Below, piece after piece: positions 1-8,463 of a DNA stretch of 64,000 bases. The stretch comes from Firmicutes bacterium M10-2. GTDB taxonomy: Bacteria > Bacillota_I > Bacilli_A > Erysipelotrichales > Erysipelotrichaceae. The stretch spans positions 96,900 through 160,899 of the forward strand of contig KE159696.1 of assembly GCA_000403415.2 (NCBI GenBank), read 5' to 3'. A model generated the notes under the pieces. The model searched no databases. It was not told where the DNA came from and saw only the letters and a program-made list of their open reading frames with translations. Positions within the stretch are counted from its first letter, which is position 1, and each line of letters starts with the position of its first letter. The position numbers and the translations under genes are program-made.

Positions 1-123
1 ATCATCGCCTTCTTGTGTTTCCGGTGTTTCGGTATTGGCCAATATTTGAGATTGGCTGATTCCAAATGCACTTCCCATCCCGATCATTGCCGAAGTAATA
101 AGTATTTTTTTATCTTTTTCCAT
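1..123 (-). CDS. Secreted protein, N-terminal part only (runs off the window)
   Basis: Only the first 41 codons are present; the gene continues past base 1. The product starts MEKDKKILITSAMIGMG and has a charged N-terminus, a short hydrophobic core and a likely cleavage region near ILANTETPE. It then becomes rich in Thr, Pro and Glu. This looks like a signal peptide leading into a surface or wall linker. The ATG at 121-123 follows a strong ribosome site (GGAGAGAGG on the minus strand). The function cannot be judged from what is visible. Confidence 0.6.
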   Translation of the reverse strand, partial: MEKDKKILITSAMIGMGSAFGISQSQILANTETPETQEGDD

Positions 124-453
124 AACCACTATCCTCTCTCCAATTATGATCAATCTTTTCCTGAAGATTATCTCAATTAATAATATCGTGAATTCTTCAG
201 TATTAAAACACCTAATTTCTTTCCTGCTTAAAGTATTAAAATATGGTGACCTATAAAAAGTTTTTAAGAATTGCACTAAACCCAACTATAAAAATTTGTT
301 TGATCTCCTTTTTCAATTCAGAAAGAGAATATCGATTTCTGTCTTATCTCAAGCATGACGATCCAGCAACGAAATCATTAACTTCTGACAAACTTTGTTT
401 TTTCTATAAACAGATCTTTAATCTCTGTTTATTGTTTACTTTAGACATAGAAA
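124..453. other. Gene-free stretch, AT-rich
   Basis: About 330 bases lie between the secreted-protein start and the terminator of the polysaccharide operon. A weak plus-strand open frame (243-605) runs into the neighbouring gene, lacks a ribosome site and has no recognisable product. The stretch should hold the promoter of the gene at 1-123, but I could not single out a convincing one. Confidence 0.4.
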
Positions 454-484
454 AAGTGAACCCCTTTATTTGGTGGGTTCACTT
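449..484 (-). terminator. Rho-independent terminator of the rml operon
   Basis: A perfect 10-bp stem (AAGTGAACCC at 454-463, GGGTTCACTT at 475-484) with an 11-nt loop is followed on the minus strand by TTTTTC. It touches the stop codon of the membrane protein gene ending at 484 and closes the rmlACBD transcription unit. Confidence 0.85.
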
Positions 485-2349
485 CAAAATGACTCCTTTT
501 TCAATTGATATAAATAATAATGGATATTTCCTTCACCGTTATCATGATCTCCTTCTTCGATTAAATCATATAACGGAAATTCATAAAATTCTTTTGTTAC
601 GATAAATTCTACTTTCCCATTATCCACAATATCATTTTGCACATCAAACTGTTCCTGGATTGGCATATTAATACGACAAAAATATTTAGTATTAGGAACA
701 ATTCCGCTGGCAGTATAAAAACCTGCATCCAACATATTATAATTTAATAAAGTCGGATTCTCACTTTGCGCCATAGTTTCAGCAAATTTTATTTGAGGAT
801 AACTATTTTTATCTCTCAAAATGAAACTTGTATTTCTGCTTTGAGTAAACATTAAAACAATGCATCCGATAAGGATCAGTATCTCTTTAATAAACTTTTT
901 CCCAATCATAAAATCGATTATCATATAAATCGGAATCACAGCAAAGATCATAAATACACTAAAGATCGAATAATAGTATAGATATGTTACTCCGATCCCC
1001 ATAACAACGGCACATAATGCAAAAAACGCAATCAAAAGCGAGAAAAATGTTTTCTTGTTAACTTGAAAATAAAGCCATATGAAACTGAGTATCAATAAAA
1101 AAGAAGCTTTGGGATTCAAATTTCCTTGTTCCCATAAAGAATCAAAAATTTGCTCGATCATCCCGTATCTATACTCTTTGAGAGATACTGCTTTATAGAC
1201 AAATAAATTATTGTAAAAATAGCTTGTCCATAAATCGTATAAAGCATTATTGACAAAGAAGTAAATAATCACAGGAGCAGAAACAACAACCACCCCACCA
1301 AGGATCGAAAGTATACTTTCAGTAAACTTACGTCCCTCTTTATTTTTAATATATAAAATCAAAGGCACGCAATACCAACCTATATAAAAAGCTAAAAAAG
1401 TAAACTTTAACCATAAAACAAAACCTGAAGTTACTCCAATCCAAAAGTATTCTTTATTTGTCGGCAAGCGATCATAATTTAAAGATTTTACAAGTACATA
1501 AATTCCAAACATTAAAGAAGGCCAGCAATACTCTTCTGAATTGTTTCCATACCAATATGCAAAACTGCTTAAAGCAATCGCTATGAAAATCGGCATACCA
1601 TAGTAAATACAGCGATCCTCTTTGATAAAAATTTTTATGATTTTTGCTCCAAAGATTAAAGTAATAAAGAAAAATACAATTTGAATTAGATAAATCCCGA
1701 AAAATGTTCGATTATCGATCAAAGAAGCGAGTGCATGAATAAAATAAATATACGGCCCTTTTTGATCTAGCAAATCCCGATATAATACTTTTCCTTCGGT
1801 CATTCCACGTCCAATCGTAAAATAAATATGAGAATCAAAACTATCATTAAACCGATAAAGAGGAGAAGTCCGCGAACATAAAGTAATTCCTATAACGGCG
1901 ATAACCAACAAATAAAGGATTAATTTCCAATTCAACTGATTATGTACTTCTTTCTCTTCTTTATTTATGAGTTTTTCAGTCAATGTTTTTATACCCATTA
2001 AAATCACAAAAGATGATCCAAATGTAATAATCAAGCTCATAAACAAGACAAAGAAATTTTTATTTATCGTTAATCGATCACACAAAAATTGAATCGATAC
2101 CGCAGACATCCAATTTTTGTAAAGAAAGCGGAAGAATAGTCCTTCCGCTATTATAAATGTGATTATTTGAGAAATAGTAAATTTATTTTTCTTTATTTGC
2201 CAATTGTTCTTTTTAATCGATAAAAACCAGATTATGCCAAAAATCATCCCTATCCCGATTCCAATCTTGGATGGCGGAATCATTCCCAAAAGGAAAAACA
2301 ATCCGGAAATAATTAGAAGATAATAAAATCTACTTTTCTTATTATGCAT
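484..2349 (-). CDS. Multipass membrane glycosyltransferase-like protein (GT-C type)
   Basis: A 621-aa integral membrane protein with many hydrophobic helices. After the first few helices comes an extracytoplasmic loop with the pattern DSHIYFTIGRGM...YRDLLDQKGP. Lipid-phosphate-sugar-dependent (GT-C) transferases and related proteins of Gram-positive polysaccharide loci carry a similar acidic loop. A C-terminal soluble part follows. The ATG at 2349 is preferred over an in-frame TTG at 2358; it overlaps the end of rmlD by 8 nt, so the gene is translationally coupled to the rhamnose genes. Its likely job is adding a sugar or other group to the rhamnose polymer outside the membrane. The substrate is unknown. 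Confidence 0.6.
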   Translation of the reverse strand: MHNKKSRFYYLLIISGLFFLLGMIPPSKIGIGIGMIFGIIWFLSIKKNNWQIKKNKFTISQIITFIIAEGLFFRFLYKNWMSAVSIQFLCDRLTINKNFFVLFMSLIITFGSSFVILMGIKTLTEKLINKEEKEVHNQLNWKLILYLLVIAVIGITLCSRTSPLYRFNDSFDSHIYFTIGRGMTEGKVLYRDLLDQKGPYIYFIHALASLIDNRTFFGIYLIQIVFFFITLIFGAKIIKIFIKEDRCIYYGMPIFIAIALSSFAYWYGNNSEEYCWPSLMFGIYVLVKSLNYDRLPTNKEYFWIGVTSGFVLWLKFTFLAFYIGWYCVPLILYIKNKEGRKFTESILSILGGVVVVSAPVIIYFFVNNALYDLWTSYFYNNLFVYKAVSLKEYRYGMIEQIFDSLWEQGNLNPKASFLLILSFIWLYFQVNKKTFFSLLIAFFALCAVVMGIGVTYLYYYSIFSVFMIFAVIPIYMIIDFMIGKKFIKEILILIGCIVLMFTQSRNTSFILRDKNSYPQIKFAETMAQSENPTLLNYNMLDAGFYTASGIVPNTKYFCRINMPIQEQFDVQNDIVDNGKVEFIVTKEFYEFPLYDLIEEGDHDNGEGNIHYYLYQLKKESF

Positions 2350-3199
2350 TTTCTTCAATAACCTTCAAATATCTTGCTAACGCATCTTTCCAATCCGGAA
2401 GTCTTGTAAATCCATGCTGGTCCAATTGAGTCTGATTCATTCTTGAATTATGAGGTCGCTTTGCTTTAGCAGGAAACTGGGAAGAATCCACCGGAGTAAC
2501 TTCCACATCCATTCCTGCTTGTTTGAAGATTTCTTTGGCAAAATCATACCAAGAAATAAAATCTCCTGAATTGGTCGCATGATATGTTCCGTATTCTTCC
2601 GTTTCGATCATATCTACAACAAGACGTGCCAGATCATAAGTATAAGTTGGCAATCCAATTTGATCATTAACTACATTGACTGCACCACGTTCTTTTCCAA
2701 GGCGAAGCATCGTCTTGATAAAGTTGTTTCCGTTTTTGCCAAATACCCATGCAATACGGATAATAAAATGCTTAGGGTTTTCCAAAACGTATTTTTCCCC
2801 TTCTCCTTTGGTAATTCCGTATACATTCAAAGGTTCGAATTCATCGTATTCATCCCAAGGCGTTTCTCCTTCTCCGTTGAATACGTAATCGGTCGAAAAA
2901 TACATAATCGGAATATTGAGTTCTTTGCAAACATCATTGATATATTTTGTTCCTAATGCATTTACGGCACGCACCTTGTCAAAAAGTTCAGGTTCTTCTG
3001 CCTTATCAACAGCTGTCCATGCTGCACAGTGCACCACACAATCATAGTTTCCTTCTTTGACGACTTTTTCAACTTGTTCTTGATTGGTGATATCCATTTC
3101 ATTGATATCGACACCAACAGCTTCGATACCACGGGATGTCGCTTCATTTACAACATCATATCCAAGTTGACCATTATATCCGGTAACAAGTATTTTCAT
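2342..3199 (-). CDS. rmlD: dTDP-4-dehydrorhamnose reductase
   Basis: A 285-aa short-chain dehydrogenase/reductase that does the last step of dTDP-L-rhamnose synthesis: NAD(P)H reduction of dTDP-4-dehydro-L-rhamnose in the cytoplasm. The N-terminal nucleotide-binding loop reads GYNGQLG (residues 7-13). The catalytic Tyr-Lys pair is in YGITKGEGEKYV. The sequence FSTDYVFNGEG is typical of RmlD. The length is normal for the family. Its ATG shares one base with the rmlB stop (TAATG). It is third in an order of reactions that matches the gene order A-C-B-D. Confidence 0.95.
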   Translation of the reverse strand: MKILVTGYNGQLGYDVVNEATSRGIEAVGVDINEMDITNQEQVEKVVKEGNYDCVVHCAAWTAVDKAEEPELFDKVRAVNALGTKYINDVCKELNIPIMYFSTDYVFNGEGETPWDEYDEFEPLNVYGITKGEGEKYVLENPKHFIIRIAWVFGKNGNNFIKTMLRLGKERGAVNVVNDQIGLPTYTYDLARLVVDMIETEEYGTYHATNSGDFISWYDFAKEIFKQAGMDVEVTPVDSSQFPAKAKRPHNSRMNQTQLDQHGFTRLPDWKDALARYLKVIEENA

Positions 3200-4233
3200 T
3201 ATTCTTCAACTCTCCCTTTATCAACATACATTTCCTGGAAGTAGTTTTGATATTCGCCGGAAATGATATTCTCCCACCATTCTTTATTGTCCAAATACCA
3301 TTGGATCGTTTGAGGAATTCCGGTATCGAATGTATATTTCGGTTTCCAGCCAAGTTCTGTTTCAAGCTTTGTCGGATCAATCGCATAACGCATATCGTGA
3401 CCTTTGCGATCCGAAACATAAGTAATCAAGCTTTCCGGTTTTCCTAAAGCTTTCAATACAGTCTTTACAACTTCCAAGTTAGTTCTTTCGTTATGTCCGC
3501 CAACATTGTAAACTTCTCCTTCTTTTCCTTTGCGAATGATCAAATCGATCGCTACACAATGGTCATATACATGGAGCCAGTCACGCACATTTTCCCCTGT
3601 TCCGTATACAGGAATCGTTTCATCATTCAACGCACGAGAAATAATCAGCGGAATCAGTTTTTCAGGAAAATGGTAAGGTCCGTAGTTGTTCGAGCAGCGG
3701 GAAATCGTAACAGGAAGCCCATACGTTCTATGATAAGCCAGTACAAACAAATCGGCTGCCGCTTTTGCCGAAGAATACGGAGAACTCGTATGCAGCGGAG
3801 TGTTTTCCGTAAAGAACAAATCCGGACGATCCAAAGGAAGATCTCCGTATACTTCATCGGTTGATACTTGATGATAACGTTGGATACCGTATTTTACACA
3901 AGCATCCAATAATGTGGTTGTTCCCATCACATTCGTGCGGACAAAAATTTCAGGGTCCTCAATCGAACGATCCACATGACTTTCTGCCGCAAAGTTGACA
4001 ACCACATCCGGACGTTCTTTTTCAAATAAATCAAAAATAAATTCACGATCTGCAATATCGCCTTTGATAAACTTGTAATTTGGTTTATCTTCTATCGGTT
4101 TACATGTTTCAAGGTTTCCTGCATAAGTCAAAGCATCAAGGTTGATGATCTCATCTTCAGGATACTTATTGACCATATAATGAACGAAATTTCCGCCGAT
4201 AAATCCGGCTCCTCCAGTTACTAAAATTTTCAT
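3199..4233 (-). CDS. rmlB: dTDP-glucose 4,6-dehydratase
   Basis: A 344-aa extended SDR enzyme that converts dTDP-glucose to dTDP-4-dehydro-6-deoxyglucose. The NAD-binding motif GGAGFIGGNF is at the N-terminus, the catalytic YSSAKAAAD block carries Tyr and Lys, and STDEVYGDL is typical of RmlB. The open frame could begin ten codons earlier, inside rmlC. However, the ATG at 4233 sits behind AAGGAG and gives the expected MKILVTGGAGF start. It is flanked by rmlC (24 nt upstream) and rmlD. Confidence 0.95.
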   Translation of the reverse strand: MKILVTGGAGFIGGNFVHYMVNKYPEDEIINLDALTYAGNLETCKPIEDKPNYKFIKGDIADREFIFDLFEKERPDVVVNFAAESHVDRSIEDPEIFVRTNVMGTTTLLDACVKYGIQRYHQVSTDEVYGDLPLDRPDLFFTENTPLHTSSPYSSAKAAADLFVLAYHRTYGLPVTISRCSNNYGPYHFPEKLIPLIISRALNDETIPVYGTGENVRDWLHVYDHCVAIDLIIRKGKEGEVYNVGGHNERTNLEVVKTVLKALGKPESLITYVSDRKGHDMRYAIDPTKLETELGWKPKYTFDTGIPQTIQWYLDNKEWWENIISGEYQNYFQEMYVDKGRVEE

Positions 4234-4256
4234 TTTGATTTTCTCCTTATTTCTCT

Positions 4257-4832
4257 TTAACAATTTTCTCCATAAACAAACTGATTATCCGATTCCTCAA
4301 GCGTAGGACCATGCTCGTCTTTTTCGCTTAATACCGGTTCCAATCCTTCCAAAAGAGTTCCCCAATCTACATTGATTGTCGGATCGTTGTATTTCATACC
4401 GCCTTCGGATTCTTTATTGTAGACATTATCGACTTTATAACGGAATTCAACATTTGGAGTTAAAGTCAAGAAGCCATGAGCAAATCCTTGAGGAATAAAA
4501 AATTGTCTGTGGTTCTCTTCGGAAAGTTCCACACTCACCCATTGCCCGAATGTCGGACTTCCTTTCCGGATATCAACCGCAACATCGATCACTCTTCCTT
4601 TTGTGCAGGAAACAAGCTTTGATTGAGCATAGGGAGGATTTTGCCAATGAAGCCCACGTAAAGTTCCTTCTTGTGCACTAAACGACATATTGTCTTGAAC
4701 AAATTCAACATTGACTCCCATTTTTTCGTATTTTGGTTTGGAATATGTTTCCGTAAAATATCCACGATGATCTCCGAATACATCTGTATCAATGATCAAT
4801 ACACCGGGAATTTTCGTTTCTGTTACTTTCAT
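4257..4832 (-). CDS. rmlC: dTDP-4-dehydrorhamnose 3,5-epimerase
   Basis: A 191-aa cupin-fold epimerase, the third enzymatic step of dTDP-L-rhamnose synthesis. The family block GTLRGLHWQNPP holds the catalytic His. VIDVAVDIRKGSPTFGQW and FIPQGFAHGFLTL are also diagnostic. Start ATG at 4832 lies behind AGGAGG. There is an 11-nt gap to rmlA upstream. The size is normal. Confidence 0.95.
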   Translation of the reverse strand: MKVTETKIPGVLIIDTDVFGDHRGYFTETYSKPKYEKMGVNVEFVQDNMSFSAQEGTLRGLHWQNPPYAQSKLVSCTKGRVIDVAVDIRKGSPTFGQWVSVELSEENHRQFFIPQGFAHGFLTLTPNVEFRYKVDNVYNKESEGGMKYNDPTINVDWGTLLEGLEPVLSEKDEHGPTLEESDNQFVYGENC

Positions 4833-4843
4833 CTTTTTTCCTC

Positions 4844-5722
4844 CTATTTAATATATTTACGATCCATGATTTTTTTCAAATATGCTCCATATTGATTTTT
4901 CTTATAAATCTCATATGTTTTTTTCAATTGATCCAAATCAATCCAACCGTTGTCATAGGCAATCTCTTCCAGACAAGCAATCTTTCTATGTTGATGTTCT
5001 TCCAATGTTTTGACAAAATTGGTCGCATCCACCAGTGATTCATGCGTTCCTGTATCAAGCCAAGTGAATCCGTCGCCAAGCAGTGTCACATTCAGTTCTC
5101 CATTTTCCAAATAAATCTTATTCAAATCGGTAATTTCCAATTCACCACGTGCACTTGGCTTTAAATTTTTTGCATAGTCCACAACTTTGTTGTCATAGAA
5201 ATACAACCCGGTTACTGCATAATTCGATTTAGGATTTGTCGGCTTTTCTTCCAAAGAAATTGCTTTTCCGTTATCGTCAAATTCCACGACTCCGAAACGT
5301 TCCGGATCTTCTACATAATAACCGAATACCGTAGCTCCGTTTTTATTTTCTGCAGCTGCTCTAAGTCGTTTCGCCAATCCATGACCATTAAAAATATTAT
5401 CTCCTAAGATCATTGCGACAGAATCCTTCCCGATAAATTCTTCTCCTAAGATAAAGGCTTGTGCCAATCCATCCGGCGAAGGTTGAACCTTATAAGAAAG
5501 ATTTACTCCAAATTGATGACCATCACCTAAAAGTTCCTCAAAACGAGGTAGATCTTCCGGAGTGGAAATGATCAAAATATCCCGAATTCCTGCTTGCATT
5601 AAGATCGACATCGGATAATAGATCATCGGTTTATCGTAAATCGGCAACAATTGCTTGCTCGTAACTTTTGTTAAAGGATATAAACGGGTACCGGAACCAC
5701 CGGCCAAAATAATACCTTTCAT
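4844..5722 (-). CDS. rmlA: Glucose-1-phosphate thymidylyltransferase
   Basis: A 292-aa nucleotidyltransferase that makes dTDP-glucose from dTTP and glucose-1-phosphate, the committing step of rhamnose precursor supply. The N-terminal motif [11 protein letters not shown] and the following [15 protein letters not shown] are the classic nucleotide-binding and substrate segments, and ILGDNIF carries the metal-binding Asp. It is the first gene of the rmlA-C-B-D plus membrane-transferase unit. A terminator hairpin lies just upstream (5755-5775), so it probably has its own promoter. A TTGACC-like box overlaps that hairpin, but the matching -10 is weak. Confidence 0.95.
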   Translation of the reverse strand: MKGIILAGGSGTRLYPLTKVTSKQLLPIYDKPMIYYPMSILMQAGIRDILIISTPEDLPRFEELLGDGHQFGVNLSYKVQPSPDGLAQAFILGEEFIGKDSVAMILGDNIFNGHGLAKRLRAAAENKNGATVFGYYVEDPERFGVVEFDDNGKAISLEEKPTNPKSNYAVTGLYFYDNKVVDYAKNLKPSARGELEITDLNKIYLENGELNVTLLGDGFTWLDTGTHESLVDATNFVKTLEEHQHRKIACLEEIAYDNGWIDLDQLKKTYEIYKKNQYGAYLKKIMDRKYIK

Positions 5723-5744
5723 TTGCAGTCCTCTTTTCTTTTTA

Positions 5745-5777
5745 TATAAAATAAACCCTTACGTAACGTAAGGGTCA
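5745..5777 (-). terminator. Terminator between the side-chain glycosylation genes and rmlA
   Basis: A perfect palindrome, ACCCTTACG/CGTAAGGGT (5755-5775), folds into a 9-bp stem and is followed on the minus strand by TTTATTTTA. It ends the upstream unit after the membrane protein at 5822 and separates it from rmlA. The U-rich tail is interrupted, so termination may be partial. Confidence 0.65.
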
Positions 5778-5821
5778 ATAGATAAAACAGTATTTGATCA
5801 TTTCACATGATTCCTTGTTTT

Positions 5822-7096
5822 TTAGCTTTTTCTTTTATCCATGAGCTTTAAAAAACAATAGTTGCCATATCGACACATTAGCATCAAATCGGCGATACCA
5901 AATAAGTAATACGAAAAAATTATTGTCCGCAATCCACTCTCAAATACGGATGCCGAAAATCCAAGGATTATTCGAGAACAAAAAGCTGCAAGAATTGTTG
6001 AGATCACAAAAAGCCAGAAATTCATTGAACTTGATTTGATCAGAATATAAAAACTCATCAAGAAGATGATTCCAATAATCAATACAATCAAGATCCCACT
6101 TTTAGATACTAAAGGATATCCCATATCAATTCCATTTGTAGATTGATAATAAAAGATAATATTAAATATCGAAATCCCTGATTTAATTCCAGCATAAAGA
6201 CATATATATCCTAAAAGCGGAATCAATGACAAAGCTCTGACACTTCTTTGCTTGCTTGAAAATCCTGCAATACATATCATAATAAAATAAATAAGCAAAA
6301 AGAAATTTTCATGTAGAAAAATCGCAGGTATAGTTGTAAAAATTCCTAAAACAAATTTATCTATAAATGAGAATTGGCCAAATACCGGATAATAGTTTTG
6401 TGTTTCTACTAACGTTCGAATTTGATTTCCGGGGCAAAGCATATGTAGCCCTAAAGAAATAAAACATAAAATCAAAATAACTGAGCACTCAATACTTATT
6501 TTTTTATTTTTCCACCAGAAATAAAAGAAAGTTACTCCGAAAAAACCAACTAGTAAAGCACACATTTGTTCCTGGTTGCTTGCAATAATCGCAGAGAAAA
6601 AAATAAAAATCCATTGCCACCAATTTACTTTTTCTTTTTTTAATATATTTGGTATAAATGAAAGTAAATAAATACCTAAGCCAAATACCCATACATAGTT
6701 AATCGTCGTAGGATACCACCCGGCAGTACCATACAAATTAAAATCAATACAAAGTATCATTGCTAAAGTCAAGAAACAATAAACAAAACTATTGAACTGC
6801 TTTAAAATTTTTAATATCGAATAATAAATCAGCACAAACATAAAAGAAGTAATTAACTTCCAAAAGAATACAGGTATCATGAGCATAAAAAGCAAAATTG
6901 CTTCTAAAAATATCCGACTTGTCCAATTACTCCATCTCCAATTGATAAAATTCAATATTCCGTAATTTGTATATTGTTGAAACCATGGCGTATCTCCAAA
7001 TGTATGATCGACAAATGATAATTTATAATATATATATATAAATAATAAAATAGCTCCAATGATAAACCATTTATTTTCTTTTATCTTATTTTTCAT
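5822..7096 (-). CDS. Multipass membrane protein, DUF6056/GT-C-like, probable side-chain transferase
   Basis: A 424-aa protein with about ten hydrophobic helices. Features include an early acidic loop (DHTFGDTPWFQQY), GWYPTTINYVW and an extracytoplasmic CPGNQIRTL. I associate the latter with the DUF6056-type membrane proteins of polysaccharide loci, from memory only. The open frame could start at 7213, but that would sit inside the gtrB-like gene. ATG at 7096 has GAGG about 7 nt before it and overlaps gtrB by only 11 nt. Directly following GtrB- and GtrA-like genes, it is best read as the enzyme that moves the flipped lipid-linked sugar onto the polymer. Substrate unknown. Confidence 0.55.
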   Translation of the reverse strand: MKNKIKENKWFIIGAILLFIYIYYKLSFVDHTFGDTPWFQQYTNYGILNFINWRWSNWTSRIFLEAILLFMLMIPVFFWKLITSFMFVLIYYSILKILKQFNSFVYCFLTLAMILCIDFNLYGTAGWYPTTINYVWVFGLGIYLLSFIPNILKKEKVNWWQWIFIFFSAIIASNQEQMCALLVGFFGVTFFYFWWKNKKISIECSVILILCFISLGLHMLCPGNQIRTLVETQNYYPVFGQFSFIDKFVLGIFTTIPAIFLHENFFLLIYFIMICIAGFSSKQRSVRALSLIPLLGYICLYAGIKSGISIFNIIFYYQSTNGIDMGYPLVSKSGILIVLIIGIIFLMSFYILIKSSSMNFWLFVISTILAAFCSRIILGFSASVFESGLRTIIFSYYLFGIADLMLMCRYGNYCFLKLMDKRKS

Positions 7097-8036
7097 CATT
7101 AACCTCGACATTTGTTTCTTTTGTGATATAGATCGGCCTTTTTTTCGTTTCAAGATATGTTTTTGATAAATATTGACCGAGCACACCAATCGAAAGAAGT
7201 TGAACTCCGCCAATCAGCATAATAATACATACCAAAGACGGCCAACCACTGACAGGATCTCCAAACGCCAAAGTACGAATGATGATTACAATAATCATAA
7301 TAAAAGCTACTAAAGAAAATAGAATTCCGAAAATCGAAGCAATTTGAAGTGGTGCAACACTAAAAGCAGTAATCCCTTCCAAAGAGTATTTAAAAAGCTT
7401 CCAAAACGACCATTTTGTTTCTCCGGCCACTCGTTCCACATTTTCGAATTCAATCCATTTCGTATCATAACCGATCCAGCCGAAAATTCCTTTTGAAAAC
7501 CGATTATACTCTTTCATATTGATGATCGTATCGACCATATCACGTTTCATCAACCGATAATCCCGTGCTCCGTCAACAATATCCGCATCGGAGATTTTAT
7601 TAATAATTTTATAAAACATTCGAGCAAAGAAGGACCGAATTGGCGGTTCGCCTTTACGAGTTACTCTGCGAGTCGCCGCACTATCATATCCCTCTTTTTG
7701 GATCGCATTCATCATTTCGGGAAGCAGAGCTGGAGGATCTTGAAGATCAGCATCCATCAATACACAATAATCCCCTGTACTATGTTCGAGTCCGGCATAA
7801 ATAGCCGCTTCTTTTCCGAAATTTCGTGAGAAAGATACATATTTTACTCTTGGATCCTTTGTTGCAAGATTTTTTGATAACCGCAATGTTTTATCTTTCG
7901 AACCATCATTTACAAAAATGAACTCAAAATCAAAATCATTCATTTTTTGCGCTGTTTTGATAATCTCTTCATAAAAGTAAGGAAGCGCCTCTTCTTCATT
8001 AAAACAAGGAACAATCACGCTGATTTTTTCTCTCAT
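7086..8036 (-). CDS. GtrB-like polyprenyl-phosphate glycosyltransferase (GT2)
   Basis: A 316-aa enzyme that loads a sugar from a nucleotide donor onto undecaprenyl phosphate at the inner membrane face. The GT-A domain starts ISVIVPCFNEEEALP and has the DADLQDPP metal-binding motif near residues 95-102. Two C-terminal transmembrane helices (about residues 230-255 and 265-290) match the GtrB/YkcC/DPM1-like architecture. It begins directly after the GtrA gene (1-nt junction) and overlaps the following membrane protein. The three genes form one functional set. Confidence 0.85.
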   Translation of the reverse strand: MREKISVIVPCFNEEEALPYFYEEIIKTAQKMNDFDFEFIFVNDGSKDKTLRLSKNLATKDPRVKYVSFSRNFGKEAAIYAGLEHSTGDYCVLMDADLQDPPALLPEMMNAIQKEGYDSAATRRVTRKGEPPIRSFFARMFYKIINKISDADIVDGARDYRLMKRDMVDTIINMKEYNRFSKGIFGWIGYDTKWIEFENVERVAGETKWSFWKLFKYSLEGITAFSVAPLQIASIFGILFSLVAFIMIIVIIIRTLAFGDPVSGWPSLVCIIMLIGGVQLLSIGVLGQYLSKTYLETKKRPIYITKETNVEVNDEK

Positions 8037-8447
8037 TTACTTTGCCTCCTTTTTAAAAACGATCAATTTGCTTAAGATATAATTTGCAACAACCACCAAT
8101 ACATTCGCAACGACTTTCGCAAAAACATTATTCGTCGTTAATAGATCGACCAACAACCACATTACAATCATATCTAATCCTAATGTCGCAAGTCTTGATG
8201 AGAAAAACTTTCCCATTTCTTTCCCAATCGAATTTGAATGAGAATCAAATACCCATTTACGATTTGTGACATAAGCAAAAAGTACGCTTGCGATCCAGGC
8301 AATCACATTAGAAATCAAATATTGGATATGGATCTGATCTGCGCAGAGCGTAAATACAATAATATTTACTAATGTTGTCAGAACTCCGAAAATCAAATAG
8401 TTGATGATTTCTTTGTTCTTTTTATAAATATCAATAACACTTTTCAT
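8037..8447 (-). CDS. GtrA-family membrane protein (lipid-linked sugar flippase)
   Basis: A 136-aa protein with four predicted helices and the GtrA signature NYLIFGVLTTLVNIIVF...YVTNRKWVF. GtrA proteins are thought to flip undecaprenyl-phosphate sugars outward for transfer by a membrane transferase. The open frame extends upstream to 8549, but that part is basic and overlaps the MerR-methyltransferase gene; ATG at 8447 gives the normal family length. The ribosome site there is weak and purine-rich. It is immediately followed by the gtrB-like gene. Confidence 0.85.
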   Translation of the reverse strand: MKSVIDIYKKNKEIINYLIFGVLTTLVNIIVFTLCADQIHIQYLISNVIAWIASVLFAYVTNRKWVFDSHSNSIGKEMGKFFSSRLATLGLDMIVMWLLVDLLTTNNVFAKVVANVLVVVANYILSKLIVFKKEAK

Positions 8448-8463
8448 CTTTTCTTTCTTTCTA

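Noticed and set aside
243-605. 120-codon plus-strand open frame
   Set aside because: No ribosome site, runs through the terminator into the opposite gene, and the product has no recognisable feature.
5822-7096. Wzy-type polymerase
   Set aside because: Multipass topology alone would allow it, but the locus exports by an ABC transporter and the gene follows gtrA-gtrB, so a side-chain transferase is more likely.
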